Source of the DNA: an uncultured Treponema sp.
GTDB lineage: Bacteria > Spirochaetota > Spirochaetia > Treponematales > Treponemataceae
Direction of reading: 5' to 3'
DNA: 13,081 nt
Assembly: GCA_905236465.1 (NCBI GenBank)
Contig: CAJOQA010000158.1
Location: 1 to 13,081, forward strand
The position numbers and the translations under genes were made by a program. Below are positions 6,624 to 13,048 of the stretch, in pieces; within the stretch, counting starts at the first letter, position 1; each line of letters starts with the position of its first letter. Under the pieces are notes generated by a model. It was given only the letters and a program-made list of their open reading frames with translations, made no database searches and was not told the origin of the DNA.

Positions 6624-8327
6624 CCCCAGGGGATTTTCGTAGTCAAGCAGGTAATTTTTCCAAGAGGACAGGGGGCTATTTTTACTTGAAATATGGCTCT
6701 TGCCGTCTTGGCCCTTAGCAAAGGCTTTTGCATAGGCTGCGGTCATTAAATAATCTTCACCAACATAGTCTTTTACAAGTTTAGCATTTGAAAGCATCGC
6801 AAAGCCGTCTCCCATGTTGCGCAGGGTATAATTGAGGCCGCCCATTGTATAGACTTTACTTAAATCCAAAGGCTCATAGCTTTCGCTTTCCCTATTATAA
6901 ATAAAAACATCTTTTACCCTGTATTCAGAAGGTCCTTGAGCCCAAAGTCCTTCTGCAGAAGTTTTTATTGTGTTAGGAACAGAGGGGTCTATTGAATACT
7001 TCAGGCCAGCAACCTGCAGGAAACCGCCACATTCACCACTGCCCACTAGGCGGGCCCCAAATTCCAGTGCATCAAGCAATTCCTGCCCCGTAACTTCTAC
7101 TAGGCACATGACATTACCAAAGGGCTGTACCTTTTTTGCAGAGCTATAGGAATATGAGCCTGTAGGCAAATCTGACCTAAGTCCGCCCCCATTTGCTATT
7201 GCAAGGTCACACGTAAGTTGCTCGACTTCATTAAAATAGTAGTAGGCAGCGTCAGCCACAAAGTCCCCTGTATTTGTTTCCTGGCTACGGACAAGGCGGT
7301 TTTTACTTTCAGGGTCATTTACATAAAATGCCAGGTCTGCGATAGCGATCTCTTCGTTGAGTCTTTGGTCAACCTGATTTGCCCACTCTTTTACCAGGGC
7401 ATCAATTTTTTCATCTGACCTGCTGTAGCTTGTAAGCAGCTTAGAGGATGCCTTTGTATCGTCTAAGGTCATACACCCAATCGCCGCAAAGTAGCAGCCT
7501 GTTTGGGACAAAAGCACATCCTTACCGGTAGAATCCTTTACAAACTTCATTTCTACTGTGGAATGGGAATGGCCGTCTATAAAAGCATCTAAGCCATGTG
7601 TGTTGGCTATGACATCCAAGCTTGTCCAGGGGGCAGATGCAGGATCGTCTCCCAAGTGGCCTAGGGCTACTACATAATCAGCCTTTTTAGAAGCTTGATC
7701 TATAGCCTTCTGCACGCAATCGTACAAATCCCTACCGTCTTCTCCTGCAGCAATTTTGTAGATGAATTTAGTCCTTTCTTTGTCCATAAAATAAGCAGGT
7801 GTTGACTTTGTATAGGTTTCCGGTGTCATAATACCAACAAAGGCAACCTTTGTTTTCCCAACCTTTACAACCTTAAAAGCTGGGGTAACACTTTTATTGT
7901 TTGAGGCCTTTACAAAGTTGCAGGCAACATAGGGATATTTTGCAACCTTTATAAGAGAAAGAAGCCGGTCTGTTCCATAATCAAATTCATGGTTGCCTAA
8001 AGTGGCAACATCGTATTTTGCCGCATTCATAAACTTTATGATGCTTAGCCCTTCATCCATTGCCCCGTAAGCAGTTCCCTGAATGTGATCCCCTGCGTCA
8101 ACCAAGGCGACAGCCTGTCCCTGTGCCTTCAGGTCATCGCGGAGGGCAACAACAGAGCCATAGGAAAGACCTGGAACTTTGTTTCCATCTTTATCTTTTA
8201 CAGTGTTTACAATATATGTATGTACATCATTTGTGTACAAAATCGTTACCGGATTTCTGCCCTTTGCAAAAAGGGTTACTGCCATAATTATAAGCAAGGG
8301 GATTGCTAGTGATAAGCGTTTTTTCAT
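6594..8327 (-). CDS. Secreted UshA/5'-nucleotidase-family metallophosphohydrolase
   Basis: Exported phosphohydrolase of 577 aa, probably releasing nucleosides and phosphate from nucleotides (or hydrolysing related phosphoesters) in the periplasm. It has an N-terminal signal peptide (MKKRLSLAIPLLIIMAVTLFA, no lipobox Cys). The metallophosphoesterase domain shows the metal ligands in order: TNDVHTY (D34, H36), VDAGDHIQG (D80), GNHEFDYG (N112, H113), GHLGDD (H224) and GHSHST (H253, H255). The C-terminal 5'-nucleotidase domain has TNTGDFVADAAYYYF, ANGGGLRSDLPTG and VQPFGNVMCLVEVTG, and closes with NYTLRNMGDGFAM, the usual aromatic base-binding region. The start at 8327 is chosen because AGGAGA lies at 8332-8337 and the signal peptide begins there; a 15-codon longer reading would run into the rpmB terminator. 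UshA, YfkN or CpdB-like specificity cannot be decided. Confidence 0.92.
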   Translation of the reverse strand: MKKRLSLAIPLLIIMAVTLFAKGRNPVTILYTNDVHTYIVNTVKDKDGNKVPGLSYGSVVALRDDLKAQGQAVALVDAGDHIQGTAYGAMDEGLSIIKFMNAAKYDVATLGNHEFDYGTDRLLSLIKVAKYPYVACNFVKASNNKSVTPAFKVVKVGKTKVAFVGIMTPETYTKSTPAYFMDKERTKFIYKIAAGEDGRDLYDCVQKAIDQASKKADYVVALGHLGDDPASAPWTSLDVIANTHGLDAFIDGHSHSTVEMKFVKDSTGKDVLLSQTGCYFAAIGCMTLDDTKASSKLLTSYSRSDEKIDALVKEWANQVDQRLNEEIAIADLAFYVNDPESKNRLVRSQETNTGDFVADAAYYYFNEVEQLTCDLAIANGGGLRSDLPTGSYSYSSAKKVQPFGNVMCLVEVTGQELLDALEFGARLVGSGECGGFLQVAGLKYSIDPSVPNTIKTSAEGLWAQGPSEYRVKDVFIYNRESESYEPLDLSKVYTMGGLNYTLRNMGDGFAMLSNAKLVKDYVGEDYLMTAAYAKAFAKGQDGKSHISSKNSPLSSWKNYLLDYENPLGSGRITIIEH

Positions 8328-8351
8328 TTTTTCTCCTAATTTGTGTAAAAA

Positions 8352-8391
8352 CAAAAAAATCCCGCCTGACAACCTGTCTTAAGCGGGATTT
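8352..8391 (-). terminator. Rho-independent terminator after rpmB
   Basis: On the minus strand an AAATCCCGC / GCGGGATTT stem (8383-8391 with 8357-8365, 9 bp) encloses a 17-nt loop that can itself pair GACA with TGTC. It is followed by an almost pure T run (down to about 8352, then GTTTTT). It lies 20 bp after the rpmB stop and just upstream of the nucleotidase start, so it should separate the two transcripts or limit read-through. Confidence 0.88.
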
Positions 8392-8410
8392 CCTTAAAGA
8401 AAATCAATAT

Positions 8411-8647
8411 TTATTTTGTTTCCCCTTTTTTAGCACCAGCATTTGCAGGAACTACATTAATCTTTTTTGTAACAAAGCCACTGCGCAAGCACTGTGTGCA
8501 AATGCGGATTGTTCTTGTTGTTCCGCAAACTTCAGTCTTAATCTTTAAGAGATTGGGTCTCCAAATACGTCTTGTGTGGTTGTATGAATTGCTAACCTTA
8601 TTACCATGCATTGGGTGTTTTCCGCAAACGTCACATGTTCTTGACAT
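8411..8647 (-). CDS. rpmB: 50S ribosomal protein bL28, zinc-ribbon form
   Basis: Large-subunit ribosomal protein of 78 aa, normal length. It begins SRTCDVCGKHPMHGNKVSNSYNHTRRIWRPNL, the conserved bL28 N-terminus, and continues with TTRTIRICTQCLRSGFV. The two Cys pairs (C5/C8 and C50/C53) form the zinc-binding, 'C+' version of the protein; many bacteria also keep a zinc-free paralogue for zinc starvation, but none is seen here. The ribosome binding site is only a modest AGGT/TAGG-like stretch. A strong promoter (8686-8714) and an intrinsic terminator (8352-8391) make it a single-gene transcription unit. Confidence 0.97.
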   Translation of the reverse strand: MSRTCDVCGKHPMHGNKVSNSYNHTRRIWRPNLLKIKTEVCGTTRTIRICTQCLRSGFVTKKINVVPANAGAKKGETK

Positions 8648-8685
8648 AACATTACCTACCTATTCAAACTGAAATGAGTTCTATA

Positions 8686-8714
8686 ATAATAGCGAATTGA
8701 CCGCATCTTGTCAA
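8686..8714 (-). promoter_or_regulatory. Strong sigma70-type promoter of rpmB
   Basis: On the minus strand, exact TTGACA (8709-8714), a 17-nt spacer and TATTAT (8686-8691, 5 of 6). Transcription should start near 8679, about 32 nt before the rpmB ATG. The near-ideal match suits a ribosomal protein gene. Confidence 0.8.
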
Positions 8715-8753
8715 CTCTGAGCAAGCGTATTGTACAAAAATATACTATTTTTG

Positions 8754-8775
8754 ACAAGGGGCTAAAGCCCCTTGT
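8754..8775 (-). terminator. Terminator-like hairpin after gpmA
   Basis: A perfect 9-bp stem (ACAAGGGGC 8754-8762 with GCCCCTTGT 8767-8775) and a TAAA loop, 15 bp beyond the gpmA stop. The sequence after the stem in the gpmA direction reads TCAAAAATAG, so the usual T run is missing. It may be an imperfect terminator or a 3'-end stabilising hairpin. Confidence 0.5.
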
Positions 8776-8789
8776 TAAGGTTATCTTAA

Positions 8790-9539
8790 TTACTTCTTTT
8801 TTCCCTGGTTTGCGACAGCTTCCATCTTGGCTTTGAGGGCTTCCTGGTCGCCAAGGTAGTAGTACTTTTCTACCTTTGACAAGTCATCGCTGAATTCAAA
8901 TACAAGGGGAACACCAGTTGGAATGTTTATTCCAAGGATTTCTTCGTTTGAAAGGTTAAGGAAGTACTTGTACAAAGCACGCAAGCTGTTTCCGTGAGCG
9001 GCAATAATTACGCGCTTACCAGCTGCAACCTGTGGCTTAATTTCGCTTTCCCAATATGGAACTGCACGAGCAATTGTTGTCTCAAGCGATTCATGCTGAG
9101 GAATCAAAGCTGGATCTACATCGCGGAACATAGCCTTTGACTTTGCTGAGCGAGGATCGCTGTCTTCAAGAACTGGAGGCTTTATATCAAATGAACGGCG
9201 CCAAATCTTTACCTGATCTTCACCATACTTTTCAGCTGTCTCTGCCTTGTTCAGACATTCAAGACCACCGTAATGGCGTTCATTAAGTTTCCATGTTTTG
9301 ATTGTTGGAAGCCATACACGGTCCATTTCATCAAGAACGTGCTGCAAGGTATGAATAGCACGCTTAAGGTATGAAGTATAGGCAATATCAAAATCATAGC
9401 CTTCATCTTTTAAAAGCTTTCCGGCTTCCTTTGCTTCGCTGTGACCCTTTTCACTCAAATCTGGATCCTGCCAGCCACAAAACTGATTTACTTTGTTGAA
9501 CTCACTTTCTCCATGGCGGATAACGACAAGTTTTTTCAT
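8790..9539 (-). CDS. gpmA: 2,3-bisphosphoglycerate-dependent phosphoglycerate mutase
   Basis: Glycolytic enzyme interconverting 3- and 2-phosphoglycerate through a phosphohistidine, 249 aa, the standard dPGM length. Visible active-site features are RHGESEFN (R8, catalytic H9), the CGWQDPDLSEKG block, SYLKRAIHT (R60), LNERHYGGL (E87, R88) and AAHGNSLRAL (H182). The C-terminal tail ends in lysines, as in the flexible tail of the family. AGGAG at 9549-9553 lies 9 nt before the ATG. A candidate promoter is at 9587-9615 and a hairpin follows the stop. It sits near pyk in the window but is not co-transcribed with it. Confidence 0.97.
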   Translation of the reverse strand: MKKLVVIRHGESEFNKVNQFCGWQDPDLSEKGHSEAKEAGKLLKDEGYDFDIAYTSYLKRAIHTLQHVLDEMDRVWLPTIKTWKLNERHYGGLECLNKAETAEKYGEDQVKIWRRSFDIKPPVLEDSDPRSAKSKAMFRDVDPALIPQHESLETTIARAVPYWESEIKPQVAAGKRVIIAAHGNSLRALYKYFLNLSNEEILGINIPTGVPLVFEFSDDLSKVEKYYYLGDQEALKAKMEAVANQGKKK

Positions 9540-9586
9540 CTTATAATGCTCCTAGTATACTAAAATTCTGATAATTCAGTTGTTAA

Positions 9587-9615
9587 AGAATATACGAAAA
9601 CACATTTTCCTTCAA
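9587..9615 (-). promoter_or_regulatory. Possible promoter of gpmA
   Basis: On the minus strand, TTGAAG (9610-9615), 17-nt spacer, TATTCT (9587-9592); each hexamer matches the consensus at 4 of 6 positions. Another -35-like TTGACG lies about 25 bp further upstream but has no good -10 partner. Weak, position-supported only. Confidence 0.4.
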
Positions 9616-9668
9616 TATGTGGACAGGTCTAAAAGTAGCGTCAAGCTGAACCTAGTTCTAAGTTTGCA

Positions 9669-10484
9669 TTAAAAGCGGCGGAGGGGACATTCAGAGACTT
9701 TTATCTTTTTGCACAGGGCTGCCATTCCGGTTGATTCAAAATAGTCAGCAAGGACATCTCCTGTTACCCTAGCTTGCGGACCTATGCAAACCTGCACAAA
9801 AAGTTCCTGATAGTCAATCTGTAAGTTTTCGCAGACTTTCTTTAAGTTTAGGGCATAGTATTTCTTTATGTTATTTTCTTCTACAAAAAAACGAGGCTGT
9901 CCTAAACAAGAGCCTGTGCTACAAGGCATAGAGACAAGCCTATATTCCTTCTCGCTTATAAATGAAGGGTGCTTAAACAAGGGAGAACTTGAAATCAAGC
10001 GGCTGAACAGTTCCCTGACTTCATCAGAAGTCTTGTCGCATCCCTGAAAAATCAAATCGGAAAGCTCTTTTGCTATTTCCATGTCACCGCTTGCACAAGA
10101 ATAATTCACCTTGCATAAGGGGGCATGTCCGGCATCCCCTATTTTAGAAAGAAGGGAAGCATCAAAGGCTATGCAGACTCCCATCCCATTTTTTGCATAG
10201 CGGGCCCATTGGGCTGCATCGTCAGAGTATTCGCTAAAACAGGCAGCGTAACTTGAAATCTTTGCAAAGTCCCGTAGATTCTCATCAAAATAACCTTGGA
10301 CTTTTAAAGAAACATCCTCCGCTTTTTTTTCAGAAAGAAGACGAACGACTTCTGCCTTGAGCTCTTTTATAAAATACTGCATCTCCTGACTGTCATTCAT
10401 GCGCCTTAGGTTCCACAACCATATTTCCCCGTTGCTGATAATTCCGCGCATGGCATTAAAGTCCGTATAATGGTAAAGTGTCAT
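9669..10484 (-). CDS. DUF2971-family protein of unknown function
   Basis: 271 aa; function unknown. The sequence has the set of conserved blocks I associate with DUF2971: LYHYTDFNAMRGIISNGEIWLWNLRRMNDSQEM at the N-terminus (YHYT 4-7, N30, D31, E34), AACFSEYSDDAAQWARYAKNGMGVCIAF in the middle (80-107), KHPSFISEKEYRLV (171-184) and an IGP near the C-terminus (234-236). There is no signal peptide or membrane segment, so it is probably cytoplasmic. Members occur sporadically in bacterial genomes, often in accessory or defence-like regions, but no reaction is established that I can name. It has its own promoter, head-to-head with parA. The ribosome site is weak (AAGTAGAAA before the ATG). Codon use does not stand out from its neighbours. 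Confidence 0.72.
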   Translation of the reverse strand: MTLYHYTDFNAMRGIISNGEIWLWNLRRMNDSQEMQYFIKELKAEVVRLLSEKKAEDVSLKVQGYFDENLRDFAKISSYAACFSEYSDDAAQWARYAKNGMGVCIAFDASLLSKIGDAGHAPLCKVNYSCASGDMEIAKELSDLIFQGCDKTSDEVRELFSRLISSSPLFKHPSFISEKEYRLVSMPCSTGSCLGQPRFFVEENNIKKYYALNLKKVCENLQIDYQELFVQVCIGPQARVTGDVLADYFESTGMAALCKKIKVSECPLRRF

Positions 10485-10502
10485 TTTCTACTTATTTTGA
10501 AA

Positions 10503-10531
10503 AGTATAACAAATTAATGTGGCTTTTGCAA
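10503..10531 (-). promoter_or_regulatory. Candidate promoter of the DUF2971 gene
   Basis: On the minus strand, TTGCAA (10526-10531), a 17-nt spacer and TATACT (10503-10508, 5 of 6). The transcription start would be near 10496, giving a leader of only about 12 nt. It lies back-to-back with the parA promoter; the two -35 boxes are about 20 bp apart. Confidence 0.55.
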
Positions 10532-10551
10532 TGTTTTTACAGGTCCCCTAA

Positions 10552-10580
10552 TTGAATTTTTTCTATAGAAGTGCTATACT
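10552..10580 (+). promoter_or_regulatory. Candidate promoter of parAB, placing the start next to the parA ATG
   Basis: TTGAAT (10552-10557), a 17-nt spacer and TATACT (10575-10580, 5 of 6). The parA ATG begins 8 nt after the -10, so a normal start site would give a leaderless or 1-3-nt-leader message. No Shine-Dalgarno is present. Confidence 0.62.
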
Positions 10581-10588
10581 AGCCTATT

Positions 10589-11353
10589 ATGGGAAAGGTA
10601 TTTGTCTTTGCAAATCAGAAAGGTGGGGTCGGTAAGACGACTTCTTGCATAAATATAGGGGCCTACATTGCCCAAGCAGGCAAAAAAGTGCTGCTTGTTG
10701 ACTTTGACAGTCAGGGTAATATGTCTAGTGGCGTGGGCGTAAACAAAAAGAAGCCTACTGTCTACGAATTTATGTATGGCAATGCCTCTGCCCAAGACTC
10801 AATAAAAAAGACAAGTGTAGAAGGGCTTGACATAATAAGCGCCTCCATTGACCTAGCCGGTACGACAATAGAACTTGCCGATGAAAAATACAAGGACAGC
10901 AGGGACTTTTTCTTAAAGAAAGCAATCGATACGATAAAAGACAAGTACGACTTTATCCTTATTGACTGCCCGCCTTCCCTTGGCATATTAACCCTCAACG
11001 GATTAGTTGCAGCGGATGGAGTTTTAGTTCCCATGCAGTGCGAATACTTTGCCCTTGAGGGTATTGCGCAGCTTCTACAGGCTGTAAAAAGGGTACAAAA
11101 GACAACAAACCCCAACTTAGCAATCTGCGGCATCTTCTTTACAATGTACGACAGCCGTACAAGACTTGCCAATGATGTCGTTATGCAGGTAAAAAGCTAT
11201 TTTAAAGATAAGGTATTTAATACAATAATCCCCCGCAATATCAGGCTTTCAGAGGCTCCTTCCCACGGTAAACCCATTTGCCTTTACGACCCGGCTTGCG
11301 TAGGCGCAAAAAGCTACCAAAAACTTGCTCAAGAGGTAATAAGCCGTGGCTAA
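10589..11353 (+). CDS. parA: Chromosome-partitioning ATPase ParA (Soj)
   Basis: Deviant-Walker ATPase that binds DNA non-specifically as an ATP dimer and is released by ParB, moving the replicated origins apart. 254 aa, typical of chromosomal Soj. Motifs in order: deviant Walker A KGGVGKTT (11-18, signature Lys11, catalytic-loop Lys16), switch region DFDSQGN (38-44), Walker B ILIDCPPS (123-130, D126), and the C-terminal region TIIPRNIRLSEAPSHGKPI conserved in ParA. The start is fixed by the family N-terminus: the Walker A Lys is residue 11, leaving no room for a later Met. It has no N-terminal helix-turn-helix, unlike the plasmid P1 type. It overlaps parB by 8 bp. The gene lacks a Shine-Dalgarno. 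Confidence 0.96.
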   Translation: MGKVFVFANQKGGVGKTTSCINIGAYIAQAGKKVLLVDFDSQGNMSSGVGVNKKKPTVYEFMYGNASAQDSIKKTSVEGLDIISASIDLAGTTIELADEKYKDSRDFFLKKAIDTIKDKYDFILIDCPPSLGILTLNGLVAADGVLVPMQCEYFALEGIAQLLQAVKRVQKTTNPNLAICGIFFTMYDSRTRLANDVVMQVKSYFKDKVFNTIIPRNIRLSEAPSHGKPICLYDPACVGAKSYQKLAQEVISRG

Positions 11354-12344
11354 AAGAGAAGCATTGGGCAGGGGCTTGGATGCACTTTTGCCAGAACCCA
11401 CAGACGAAGAACTATTTTATCATACACAAAAAGAAGAAGATGGCCAGTCAAAGGAAGTAGCCTCCGCTGAAAATGCAGAAGAGAAAAAAGCAGAGCCTGT
11501 AAGGGTTGAAAGCAAAAAAAGCAAACTGCCTAAGGGTATTTCTGTTGATGAAAGTGGCACCTTGTGGGTTGACCCCGCACTGTTAAAGCCTAACCCCTAC
11601 CAGCCACGTGAATATTTTGATCAGGAAAAGCTAGAGGAGTTGACTGCATCAATAAAAGAAGTGGGTGTCTTGTCTCCGCCAATAATTGAAGATGCAGGAG
11701 ATGGTTCCTTCTATATAATAATGGGTGAGCGGCGTACAAGGGCTGCCAAGGCTGCCGGCTTAAAAAAGATGCCTGTTATACTAAGGAAGTATTCGGACAT
11801 CGATAAGCTGATTTTGGCCATTGTAGAAAACATCCATAGAGCTGACCTAAACCCCGTGGAAGAAGCTAAGGCTTACGAGGGACTGATAAAGAAGGGGCTT
11901 ACCCAAGAAGATGTTGCTAAGAAGGTAACAAAAAGCAGGTCTGCTGTTGCGAACAGTTTGCGGCTTTTGAAATTACCGGAGGATATGCAGCAGGCCCTTG
12001 CAGCAGGAAATCTTACAGCTGGTCATGCTCGTACCCTTCTTAGCGTTGTAAATCCTTCAGATCAGAGGGTTCTTTTTGGTCGTATAATGGGTCAAGGCTT
12101 AAGTGTCCGCGAATGTGAAAGGCAGGCAGTTGAGCTAAACGGGGGTAGCAAAGTCACGCCTAATACTAAAAAAGATAATGGCATTGACACCCGTGACCCT
12201 AATTATATTGCAATAGAAAATCAGTTTAGGGATGCATTTGGAACAAAAGTTTCTATGAAGGGAGATTTTGAAAAGGGTAGCATAACAATAGAATACTTCA
12301 ATAAGGCAGATTTAGACAGAATCTTTAATGTTATTATTCACTAA
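11346..12344 (+). CDS. parB: Chromosome-partitioning protein ParB (Spo0J), GTG start
   Basis: Origin-region binding CTPase clamp that loads at parS, spreads along DNA and stimulates ParA. 332 aa. The N-terminal GRGLDALLPE (8-17) is the conserved ParA-interacting tail, and the acidic/basic linker (about 18-70) is poorly conserved. The ParB/Srx-like CTPase fold has NPYQPREYFDQEKLEELTASI, the GERRTRAAKAAG box (127-138) and ENIHRADLNPVEEA (161-174). The helix-turn-helix for parS is about 185-212 (LTQEDVAKKVTKSRSAVANSLRLLKL). A short C-terminal dimerisation domain ends at NVIIH. The GTG start at 11346 lies inside the last codons of parA, with a GAGGT ribosome site just upstream, so translation is probably coupled. 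It converges on the AraC-type gene with only 17 bp between stops. Confidence 0.96.
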   Translation: MAKREALGRGLDALLPEPTDEELFYHTQKEEDGQSKEVASAENAEEKKAEPVRVESKKSKLPKGISVDESGTLWVDPALLKPNPYQPREYFDQEKLEELTASIKEVGVLSPPIIEDAGDGSFYIIMGERRTRAAKAAGLKKMPVILRKYSDIDKLILAIVENIHRADLNPVEEAKAYEGLIKKGLTQEDVAKKVTKSRSAVANSLRLLKLPEDMQQALAAGNLTAGHARTLLSVVNPSDQRVLFGRIMGQGLSVRECERQAVELNGGSKVTPNTKKDNGIDTRDPNYIAIENQFRDAFGTKVSMKGDFEKGSITIEYFNKADLDRIFNVIIH

Positions 12345-12361
12345 GTTCTTCGAGGGGCACT

Positions 12362-13048
12362 CTATTTGTTTCTAATTAGTCTTGGGGATACCCCAAATTC
12401 ACTTCTAAAAAGATTAGTAAAATATGCGGGGCTTGCAAAACCGCACTTTTCAGCTATTTCTTTTACGGAAAGAGCTGTTTCAATCAGCATGAGGCGGGCC
12501 ATGTTCAGCCTAAAGCAGGTAAGGTAGGCAGTCAGCCCCACTCCCATTTCCTTGTGAAAAGTGCGTGAAAGGTAATCTGAGGCCACGTTGCAATTTTCGG
12601 CTATGTCTTTTCTATTGATTGCAGAGCCATAGTGCTTGTTCATAAAAAAGATGGCGTTTTTTACAATAGCCCCGCTTTTTGCAGGAAGAATACCCCCTTT
12701 TTTTTCCATTATGTTTTGAAGCCTTAACAAAAAATCCTTTTTCTGAGCAACAGCAGTATTGCACAATAGGACTTTTGGAAAAGACGAAACTGATGAAATA
12801 GCTGAAAATCCATCAAAGTTTTCTAATACAATAAGAAGGGGCACAAAAGAAAGCCTTTCATTTTTACGGACTGTCATAATGTCAGCATCATCTAGAGTGT
12901 TAAAGACTATGAGGTTGGGGATAAAACTAAAAAGTACTGAATCAAGAAACTTTATTGAAGAGATAACCTCTGTGTCATTATTCATTGAAATCAAAGACAA
13001 AAGGCTGTTGTTTTGTCCCACAAACAGAACTTTTTTTCTATTATACAT
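12362..13048 (-). CDS. AraC-family regulator with a degenerate receiver-like N-terminal domain
   Basis: 228 aa. The C-terminal half (about 128-226) is a standard AraC/XylS double helix-turn-helix: AINRKDIAENCNVASDYLSRTFHKEMGVGLTAYLTCFRLNMARLML, then VKEIAEKCGFASPAYFTNLFRSEFGVSPRLIR. The N-terminal 115 residues look like a response-regulator receiver fold by pattern (KVLFVGQNNSLL, then PNLIVFNTLDDADIM, then FVPLLIVLENFD, then FPKVLLCN), but the acidic pair of strand 1 is Gly-Gln-Asn-Asn and the phospho-acceptor Asp is Asn50. It is therefore unlikely to be phosphorylated and may sense something else. No strong Shine-Dalgarno precedes the ATG (GGACCTAG). The promoter lies at or beyond the window edge. 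Target genes are unknown. Confidence 0.85.
   Translation of the reverse strand: MYNRKKVLFVGQNNSLLSLISMNNDTEVISSIKFLDSVLFSFIPNLIVFNTLDDADIMTVRKNERLSFVPLLIVLENFDGFSAISSVSSFPKVLLCNTAVAQKKDFLLRLQNIMEKKGGILPAKSGAIVKNAIFFMNKHYGSAINRKDIAENCNVASDYLSRTFHKEMGVGLTAYLTCFRLNMARLMLIETALSVKEIAEKCGFASPAYFTNLFRSEFGVSPRLIRNK

Noticed and set aside
8328..8372. 15-codon N-terminal extension of the 5'-nucleotidase
   Set aside because: It would start inside the rpmB terminator hairpin, lacks a ribosome site and would bury the signal peptide; ATG at 8327 has AGGAGA at the right distance.
8060..8548. Short plus-strand open frames opposite the nucleotidase and rpmB genes
   Set aside because: They are antisense to well-supported conserved genes, show no recognisable motif, and cross the rpmB terminator.
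10762..11172. 136-codon open frame antisense to parA
   Set aside because: Fully inside the conserved parA coding region with no motifs or ribosome site of its own.
11605..11610. CACGTG core inside parB as a parS site
   Set aside because: Only the six core bases plus two flanking bases fit the 16-bp consensus, and the bases are explained by the conserved QPRE codons of ParB.
12691..12705. C5T8 tract in the AraC-type gene as a phase-variation switch
   Set aside because: The tract encodes an ordinary linker (EKKGGI) and is too short in either base to suggest slippage.
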